DNA of 10,528 nt from Prevotellaceae bacterium UBA1720 (lineage in GTDB: Bacteria; Bacteroidota; Bacteroidia; Bacteroidales; Bacteroidaceae): contig DCIS01000181.1 of the NCBI GenBank assembly GCA_002317475.1, forward strand, positions 1,923 through 12,450. The letters run 5' to 3'. Below the pieces are notes generated by a model. It saw only the letters and a list, made by a program, of their open reading frames with translations. It searched no databases and was not told where the DNA came from. Below, in pieces: positions 1-4,286 of the stretch. Numbering within the stretch: position 1 is the first letter of the stretch; every line of letters begins with the position of its first letter. Position numbers and translations under genes: made by a program.

Positions 1-194
1 ACCTTGTAGCCGATGTGCTGAAGGTAGCGGAACAAGAGGTCGAAGGTGATGGCAGGACGAGCATGTCCCAGATGTGCATCACCATAGACGGTAGGACCGC
101 AGACATACATGCCCACACGACCCTCTGTCAGGGGTTTGAAGAGCTGCTTCTGACGAGTCAGCGTATTGTAAATCTGTAATGGTTGCTTTGCCAT
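1..194 (-). CDS. cysS: Cysteinyl-tRNA synthetase, N-terminal fragment
   Basis: This is the first 64 codons of a class I aminoacyl-tRNA synthetase that charges tRNA-Cys with cysteine in the cytoplasm; the rest lies beyond the left edge. Reading from the ATG at 194 gives MAKQPLQIYNTLTRQKQLF, then MYVCGPTVYGDAHLGHARPA (residues 29-48). The block CGPTVYGDAHLGHAR is the family signature: Cys32 is the first ligand of the active-site zinc that selects cysteine, and HLGH (41-44) is the ATP-binding HIGH motif. The start fits the usual CysS N-terminus, where the signature lies about 30 residues in. The gene is divergent from the MATE exporter, with about 160 bp between the start codons. Identification is firm from the signature; nothing can be said of the missing C-terminal part. 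Confidence 0.96.
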   Translation of the reverse strand, partial: MAKQPLQIYNTLTRQKQLFKPLTEGRVGMYVCGPTVYGDAHLGHARPAITFDLLFRYLQHIGYK

Positions 195-243
195 AATGCT
201 ATATTTTTTGATGTTTTATTTCCTGGTTTTACCTTTTAGGTAA

Positions 244-278
244 CAAAGGTACGGCATAATTCCGTAATCTGCAACAAA
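244..278 (-). promoter_or_regulatory. Probable promoter for cysS
   Basis: On the minus strand TACCTTTG (251-244) matches the Bacteroidota -7 consensus TAnnTTTG, about 50 bp upstream of the cysS start. The -33 box is less certain: TTTG at 278-275 gives a 23-nt spacer, slightly long, while TTGC at 274-271 would give 19 nt. The position is right for a cysS promoter and back-to-back with the exporter promoter. Confidence 0.5.
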
Positions 279-292
279 TTAGAAAAGATATT

Positions 293-325
293 TTTGGATT
301 ATACCGCGAAAATTGCGTAACTTTG
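293..325 (+). promoter_or_regulatory. Promoter for the MATE exporter gene
   Basis: TTTG at 293-296 and TAACTTTG at 318-325 are separated by 21 nt, a close match to the Bacteroidota housekeeping promoter (TTTG, 19-21 nt, TAnnTTTG). Transcription would start near 332, which leaves a short leader before the ATG at 358. The box also rules out the TTG at 313 as a start codon, since that would lie inside the promoter. Confidence 0.75.
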
Positions 326-357
326 CACCCGAATTCAAAGGTAAGGTACTGATTATT

Positions 358-1722
358 ATGGGAAAAGAGAAGGTTTGCAGTGTCAATCTGCGTCGGAACA
401 TCAAGACACTGACCGCCCCAATTTTTATTGAATTGCTGTTAGTTACCACCATGGGTGCTACAGATACGTTCATGCTGTCTCAGTATGCTGATGACAGCGT
501 AGCGGCAGTTGGCGTGGCCAACCAGTTGATCACCTTTGCCTTCCTCGTTTTCCAGATTATCAACATCGGTACCACGGTACTTTGTTCACAGTATCTCGGA
601 GCAGGGCGTCGCGACAAAATGGAGCAGATCACGGCCTTGGCTCTCGGCCTGAACCTCGTCGTAGGCATCATCATCTCCCTCATCCTCTCGTTGGGTGCCC
701 CCTTGCTGCTAAGTTGGATGGGTCTCAAGCCCGATCTCATGCAGTATGGTCTGCCATACATGCAGATTGCCGGTGCCGGAGCCATCTTCCAGGCCATGCA
801 CCTCACCGTCTCTGCCTCCCTGCGTGCCGACCACAAAGCCATCTACCCCATGCTGGTAGTGATGTTGGTCAACGTGGTGAATATTATCGGTAACTACTCA
901 CTCATTTTCGGACATTTCGGACTTCCAGCCCTAGGGGTTGAGGGTGCTGCCATTGCCACGAATATCTCGCGAGGAACAGCCATGGTAACCCTTTTCATCA
1001 TCCTCTTCACTCGCCATATCCCTCTGCGTCGATTGATTGATGCAGTCAAGGTACCCTTCATCACTTTGAAAAACGAGATGATGAAACTGCTCAAGATTGG
1101 TCTTCCATCAGCAGGCGAGAATATGTCATACAATGCTCAGCAAGTGGTGCTGACCTATTTCATCAACCTTTTGGGTAACAATGCACTGACTACCCGTATG
1201 TATGTGGTCAACGGACTGATCTTTGTCTACATCTTCAGTATTTGTATTGCACAGGGCACAGCCATCGTCATCGGTCATCTGATTGGCGACAACAAGTTTC
1301 AGGCAAGCTATAAAGTGGGCTGGTATGCCCTTCGTCTGGCCATCTCCTGCACCATGGTGCTCAGTCTTTGTTATGCCTTAGCAGGACGTCAGATTATGAA
1401 CCTCCTGACCGACAATCCCGACATCATTGCCCTTGGTGCTACCATCCTCGTCATCGATATTGCCGTTGAGGTGGGCAAAGTCAGCAATATCTTCTATACC
1501 AATGTTTTGCGCAGTGTCGGCGATGTTAATTTCCCCTTCTATATCGGCATCACCATGCAGTGGTTGGTAGGTGTGCTCTTCGGTTGGTTCTTCGGTCTTG
1601 GATTGGGCTGGGGTCTCATAGGCATGTGGATCGCCATGATCTTGGACGAAGGTATCCGTGGTGCCATCTTCGTCTGGCGCTGGAAAAGTTGGCGTTGGAA
1701 GAAAGGTAGTTTTGTATCATAG
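358..1722 (+). CDS. MATE family multidrug/toxin efflux transporter
   Basis: A 454-residue inner-membrane protein of the MATE family (NorM/DinF-like), which exports cationic drugs or metabolites in exchange for Na+ or H+. The length is typical for MATE proteins (about 450). The sequence is strongly hydrophobic in about twelve segments arranged as two similar halves. The first helix carries the usual pattern of a polar N-terminus, then LTAPIFIELLLVTTMGATDT, with the family's Pro and Asp residues. I chose the ATG at 358 rather than an in-frame TTG at 313, because the latter falls within the promoter and adds residues not expected in the family. The C-terminus ends in a basic stretch (WRWKSWRWKKGSF), likely cytoplasmic. 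It stands alone, divergent from cysS and followed by a hairpin. The substrate cannot be told from sequence. Confidence 0.93.
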   Translation: MGKEKVCSVNLRRNIKTLTAPIFIELLLVTTMGATDTFMLSQYADDSVAAVGVANQLITFAFLVFQIINIGTTVLCSQYLGAGRRDKMEQITALALGLNLVVGIIISLILSLGAPLLLSWMGLKPDLMQYGLPYMQIAGAGAIFQAMHLTVSASLRADHKAIYPMLVVMLVNVVNIIGNYSLIFGHFGLPALGVEGAAIATNISRGTAMVTLFIILFTRHIPLRRLIDAVKVPFITLKNEMMKLLKIGLPSAGENMSYNAQQVVLTYFINLLGNNALTTRMYVVNGLIFVYIFSICIAQGTAIVIGHLIGDNKFQASYKVGWYALRLAISCTMVLSLCYALAGRQIMNLLTDNPDIIALGATILVIDIAVEVGKVSNIFYTNVLRSVGDVNFPFYIGITMQWLVGVLFGWFFGLGLGWGLIGMWIAMILDEGIRGAIFVWRWKSWRWKKGSFVS

Positions 1723-1775
1723 CCACCCCTACTATAGGCATCCCCTAATTTCTTGCCGAAAACATACAAGTGCGA

Positions 1776-1814
1776 CACACCCACCGTCCTCGGAAATGGG
1801 AGGCGGTGGGGGTG
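1776..1814 (+). terminator. Possible terminator after the MATE gene
   Basis: A GC-rich imperfect inverted repeat about 55 bp after the stop codon: the left arm around 1776-1791 (CACACCCACCGTCCTC) pairs with the right arm around 1800-1814 (GAGGCGGTGGGGGTG), with one or two mismatches or bulges. The 3' side has only a short T run (GTTTTGGGTT), so this is a weak intrinsic terminator at best. Confidence 0.4.
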
Positions 1815-1859
1815 GATGGGTTTTGGGTTAAAGTTGGAGATGAGACTATGTTCGATCCT

Positions 1860-2081
1860 TCAATTTTTTATCGTTTGCAAGAATGCCTTACAGTCCATGA
1901 CCGGAATCTCTGCGTAACGGAAATGCTTCTCGTTACGGGTTAGAATGTAGTCGACTTTGACGGCCATAGCAGATGCATATTGTAGGGCATCCTCGAAATC
2001 AGGATTTGGCGTATTAAATGCAATTAGAGTTTCGCTTTCCGTAGCATCAAAATGTTTTTTGCGAAATATACTGACAATGGC
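1860..2081 (-). pseudogene. PIN-domain (VapC-like) toxin, C-terminal remnant
   Basis: Read on the minus strand, 2081-1860 encodes 73 residues ending at TGA. They match the C-terminal half of Bacteroidota PIN-domain ribonuclease toxins: PDFEDALQYASAMAVKVDYI (27-46) holds the conserved acidic D-x-E-D motif, and ILTRNEKHF (46-54) is the characteristic TRN motif, followed by IPVMDCKAFLQ, the usual last strand and helix. PIN toxins run about 130 residues; here the N-terminal half with the first catalytic Asp is missing. The frame is closed by a TAA at 2084-2082 with no start codon in reach. No antitoxin gene lies upstream; the 11-bp repeat array begins about 15 bp beyond the break. It is best read as the dead end of a former toxin-antitoxin pair. 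The PIN assignment rests on motifs only. Confidence 0.75.
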
Positions 2082-2096
2082 TTATTTTTGCTATTA

Positions 2097-2306
2097 AGAG
2101 GCATTACGGAACCATTACGAAGGCATTACGGACCCTTAGAATAGAGAAAAATACTTACATTGGAAGATTTATTTCCTACTTCCTACGTTCAGATACCGTA
2201 CAGACACCGTATAGTCTACGTATAGTCTACGTAAACGTACGTGCCCTCCGCGATGATTCCGCGAAGGATCCGCGAAGGATCCGCGAAGGATGCATGAAGG
2301 ATGCAC
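2097..2306. repeat. Degenerate 11-bp tandem repeat blocks
   Basis: Three blocks share an 11-bp period. Block 1 (2097-2129) is AGAGGCATTAC, GGAACCATTAC, GAAGGCATTAC. Block 2 (2186-2240) is CGTTCAGATAC, CGTACAGACAC, CGTATAGTCTA twice, CGTAAACGTAC. Block 3 (2252-2306) is GATGATTCCGC, GAAGGATCCGC twice, GAAGGATGCAT, GAAGGATGCAC. The stretch between blocks 1 and 2 is not repetitive, but one 11-nt grid fits all three blocks to within a base. A plus-strand frame stays open from 2075 to 2359 (about 94 codons), without an ATG near its beginning. Because 11 is not a multiple of 3, a perfect array reads as an 11-residue protein repeat every 33 nt; the first units read RHYGTITKALR. Whether this is translated is unknown; I treat it as a repeat. 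Confidence 0.8.
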
Positions 2307-2366
2307 AACGTAATCAAGGAACCACAGAGGTAGCATTAGAGACAGTATTAGAGGTCTAAATTGTAA

Positions 2367-2555
2367 TGTCGTTACTCAACTACGGTTTTTTTCCGGAAAG
2401 TGCGTAGTAATTCGGTTGTAGACTCTGGATCATCATACTATCAACAACAATCATCGCCTCAACGTCTCGGTACATATTACACCTTCAATGCTAGTCAGAG
2501 CAAGTACAAGGGTACAGGTGCAGGCAAGGATACGCAGGAACGACTAAAAGACTAA
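2367..2555 (+). pseudogene. Probable outer-membrane beta-barrel (TonB-dependent receptor-like) C-terminal remnant
   Basis: The plus-strand frame from just after a TAA at 2364 to the TAA at 2553-2555 gives 62 residues. The last part reads SSPQRLGTYYTFNASQSKYK, then GTGAGKDTQERLKD. This resembles the C-terminal end of Bacteroidota outer-membrane beta-barrel proteins of the TonB-dependent receptor type, where a final strand such as RLGTYYTFN is followed by a short Gly-rich polar tail. Only the end of such a protein (normally 700-1000 residues) is present. The N-terminal side runs into the 11-bp repeat region with no start or signal peptide, so it cannot make a functional protein. The family call is from memory of that tail and is less certain than the fact that it looks like decayed coding sequence. 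Confidence 0.45.
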
Positions 2556-2641
2556 AATAATCCACTTATTATTTGACCTAAAGGTCGAATTTTGGATGCG
2601 CCTCAGCATAAAAACAAGTTTTTCTGCATTCGGCTTTCACA

Positions 2642-2676
2642 AAATTTGCGTTTTCGCTCGCTTATTCGTACCTTTG
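2642..2676 (+). promoter_or_regulatory. Upstream copy of a duplicated promoter module
   Basis: TTTG at 2645-2648 and TACCTTTG at 2669-2676 with a 20-nt spacer form a near-perfect Bacteroidota promoter. The 35-bp stretch recurs 75 bp downstream, differing only in three bases of the spacer. It could give a longer transcript for the Sel1-repeat gene, or be a spare copy. Confidence 0.65.
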
Positions 2677-2716
2677 ACCTACGTTCTAAAGTACTTTCGC
2701 TCGGAAATATTCAAAT

Positions 2717-2751
2717 AAATTTGATATTTCGCTCGCTTATTCGTACCTTTG
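2717..2751 (+). promoter_or_regulatory. Proximal promoter of the Sel1-repeat gene
   Basis: TTTG at 2720-2723 and TACCTTTG at 2744-2751, 20-nt spacer. Transcription would begin near 2758, giving a leader of about 20 nt before the ATG at 2778. This is the second copy of the module at 2642-2676. A partial third echo (TTTCGCTCG at 2695-2703) lies between them. Confidence 0.75.
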
Positions 2752-2777
2752 CGCATATCCACATTTAAGTACGAACC

Positions 2778-3638
2778 ATGAGACGATTATTTTCCTTACT
2801 ATTGATGTTGGCATTACCTTTTGCAGTTCATGCTCAATACGAGCAGACCGAGGAAACGGGAAGTGACACTACTGGCAATTCGACCTTTGACGAGAAAGAA
2901 GATGAAAACAACTATGACGAGGAGATCTTCGAGCGCGCCAAGAACGGAGATGCTGAGGCTCAACTCATTATGGCCAAGACCTTTGATTTCGGAAAACCCG
3001 AACAGATCAACAAGGAGGAGGCCGTAAAATGGTATCAAGAAGCAGCAGAGCAGGACAATCGTGAGGCACAGTGGTTGCTCAGCACACACCTGTTCAAGGG
3101 TGATGGTGTGGACCGTTCCACTTCACAAGCCATGAAGTGGTGCCGTCGTTCAGCAGAGGGTGGTTATGACCGTGCTCAGTACAGCCTGGGCGTATGCTAT
3201 GCCAACGGAATCGGTGTGCCCAAATCCATTGCTGATGCCGTAGAGTGGTGGCGTAAGGCAGCAGAGCAGAACAATGCCGATGCACAATGTGAGATGGGTA
3301 TCTACTACTCAAAGGAGGACAACGAGGAGGCTAATCCGGAGGAGGCTTTTCGTTGGTTTACGCTCTCAGCCAATCAAGGCAATGCACGTGGTCAGCACTA
3401 CCTGGGCAAATGCTATTATGATGGGGAGGGCGTGAAAAGAGACTACACCAATGCCGTCAAGTGGTACCGCCTTGCCGCCAATCAAGGTAATGCCCATGCC
3501 CAGAACAATCTGGGTGTTTGCTACCAGCATGGTCAGGGTGTGCAGCAAAGCGATACAGAGGCACTCCGTTGGTTCCGTCTAGCTGCCAAGCAGGGCAATA
3601 AGCTTGCCAAGCACAACCTCGAGACTTTAACAAACTGA
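2778..3638 (+). CDS. Secreted Sel1-like repeat (SLR/TPR-type) protein
   Basis: A 286-residue exported protein made almost wholly of Sel1-like repeats, which are paired helices of the TPR superfamily that act as protein-binding scaffolds. Residues 1-19 (MRRLFSLLLMLALPFAVHA) are a signal peptide with a likely signal peptidase I cut before Gln20; there is no lipobox. Residues 20-50 are a Glu/Asp-rich flexible linker. From about 55 to 273 there are six repeats of about 36 residues with the SLR pattern A-x-x-Q-x-x-L-G-x-x-Y-x-x-G-x-G-V ... A-x-x-W-[YF]-x-x-A-A; the clearest are AQYSLGVCYANGIGV and AQNNLGVCYQHGQGV. The third-last repeat is shorter and lacks the G-x-G-V turn (YYSKEDNEEANPEEA). It probably sits in the periplasm. 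The gene stands alone between its own promoter pair and a hairpin. The binding partner is unknown. Confidence 0.9.
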   Translation: MRRLFSLLLMLALPFAVHAQYEQTEETGSDTTGNSTFDEKEDENNYDEEIFERAKNGDAEAQLIMAKTFDFGKPEQINKEEAVKWYQEAAEQDNREAQWLLSTHLFKGDGVDRSTSQAMKWCRRSAEGGYDRAQYSLGVCYANGIGVPKSIADAVEWWRKAAEQNNADAQCEMGIYYSKEDNEEANPEEAFRWFTLSANQGNARGQHYLGKCYYDGEGVKRDYTNAVKWYRLAANQGNAHAQNNLGVCYQHGQGVQQSDTEALRWFRLAAKQGNKLAKHNLETLTN

Positions 3639-3714
3639 GTAATGGTTAAATAGTCATTATCTGCACATTACAAAAAAGGCTTTAGGGATTACATCCTATC
3701 CCACATACTATTTT

Positions 3715-3754
3715 CCCCTCAACCTTTAGGCGTTTTACCCAACAGGTTGAGGGG
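3715..3754 (+). terminator. Terminator after the Sel1-repeat gene
   Basis: A perfect 11-bp stem, CCCCTCAACCT (3715-3725) with AGGTTGAGGGG (3744-3754), enclosing an 18-nt loop, about 75 bp after the stop codon. It is followed by a T-rich stretch (ATTTCTCTTTC) that also holds the -33 box of the next promoter. Confidence 0.65.
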
Positions 3755-3761
3755 ATTTCTC

Positions 3762-3792
3762 TTTCATATCCCCTTCATAGCCTCTATCTTTG
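3762..3792 (+). promoter_or_regulatory. Promoter for the small lipoprotein gene
   Basis: TATCTTTG at 3785-3792 matches TAnnTTTG; TTTC at 3762-3765 gives a 19-nt spacer. A start near 3799 leaves a leader of about 47 nt before the ATG at 3846. Confidence 0.65.
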
Positions 3793-3845
3793 CAGTGTTG
3801 TTAGGATATAATTAACTTGATGTTTAACACTTAAAAGATTGGGAT

Positions 3846-4016
3846 ATGAAGAAGTTTTTGATGCTCCTCGGTATTGCCATCGCAGCCATGAGTCTGCAGA
3901 GTTGTCTTTGCTACGATTGCCATGACTATGGGATGTATCCAGGCAGAGGTCATGCCTACTACCAGGCACCTCCTCCCCGCTACACTCCCGCTCCACCTCC
4001 TCGTGGTCGTTGGTAA
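3846..4016 (+). CDS. Small proline-rich lipoprotein, function unknown
   Basis: A 56-residue protein that I do not recognise. MKKFLMLLGIAIAAMSLQSC is a lipoprotein signal peptide: two lysines, a hydrophobic core, and the lipobox LQSC with the lipidated Cys20. The mature part is only 37 residues. It has two more Cys (C22, C25), several His and Tyr, and a tail rich in Pro and Arg (APPPRYTPAPPPRGRW). With Ser/Gln ahead of the Cys and no Asp at +2, it would be anchored in the outer or inner membrane on the periplasmic or surface side. The evidence that it is real is the clean lipobox, the promoter at a proper distance, and a stop close ahead of a terminator hairpin (once the inserted element at 4031 is ignored). 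Proteins this short are often missed by gene callers. Confidence 0.75.
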   Translation: MKKFLMLLGIAIAAMSLQSCLCYDCHDYGMYPGRGHAYYQAPPPRYTPAPPPRGRW

Positions 4017-4026
4017 ACGTAAACAG

Positions 4027-4225
4027 TTAAGGTGGGTTCTATAAATTCCCACCGCTAGAATGTTAATAATTATGGGCTATCGTTTTGTCATCTTTTGGTT
4101 TCTTTTCGGTTCAATCTGTCAGCGCACTCAGTTGCGATGCCCGCATCGCGCCTTCGCTTGCTAACACCTTGTCCTCGAAAATAATTCCAAAATCCAACAA
4201 AGCCAATTTATAGAACCCACCTTAA
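4027..4225 (+). mobile_element. Miniature inverted-repeat element, copy 1 (191-bp core, TTAA target duplication)
   Basis: The core 4031-4221 begins GGTGGGTTCTATAAATT and ends with its exact reverse complement, a 17-bp perfect terminal inverted repeat. TTAA flanks both ends (4027-4030, 4222-4225). The same element occurs inverted at 7139-7350; the first 65 bp of the two differ at only about three positions. There is no open frame of useful size, so it is a non-autonomous element that would need a transposase from elsewhere. Inside, the left end can fold back on itself (GGTGGG with CCCACC at 4048-4053). A palindrome GCGATGC/GCATCGC (4134-4149) is kept in both copies. It sits between the lipoprotein stop codon and the hairpin terminator at 4230. 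The transposase family is not identified. Confidence 0.9.
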
Positions 4226-4229
4226 CAAA

Positions 4230-4263
4230 CAAGGGTGCAAGGAAGACGTTCCTTACACCCTTG
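4230..4263 (-). terminator. Terminator of the M16 peptidase gene, perhaps shared with the lipoprotein gene
   Basis: CAAGGGTGCAAGGAA (4230-4244) pairs with TTCCTTACACCCTTG (4249-4263), a 15-bp stem with one mismatch and a GACG tetraloop, 23 bp after the M16 stop codon. On the minus strand it is followed by GTTTGTTAA, moderately T-rich. Before the element at 4031 inserted, it would also have lain about 15 bp after the lipoprotein stop, so it may once have served both converging genes. Confidence 0.75.
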
Positions 4264-4286
4264 TATCGTATAGAAGTACAGAGTTC

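Noticed and set aside
313..357. Upstream TTG start for the MATE exporter
   Set aside because: It falls at the -7 promoter box and would sit upstream of the predicted transcription start; the ATG at 358 gives the normal family N-terminus.
1539..1784. Minus-strand open frame over the end of the MATE gene
   Set aside because: It overlaps well-conserved exporter coding sequence on the other strand and resembles no known protein.
2097..2306. CRISPR array
   Set aside because: The period is 11 bp with no distinct spacers, units drift in sequence between blocks, and no cas genes are present.
3715..3754. Operator or attenuator for the lipoprotein gene
   Set aside because: The hairpin lies upstream of that gene's promoter -33 box, so it is outside its transcript; a terminator for the preceding gene is the simpler reading.
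4031..4221. Small regulatory RNA or riboswitch downstream of the lipoprotein gene
   Set aside because: The stretch is one of two copies of a mobile element with terminal repeats and target duplications, which explains its presence without a host RNA. A secondary RNA function is not excluded.
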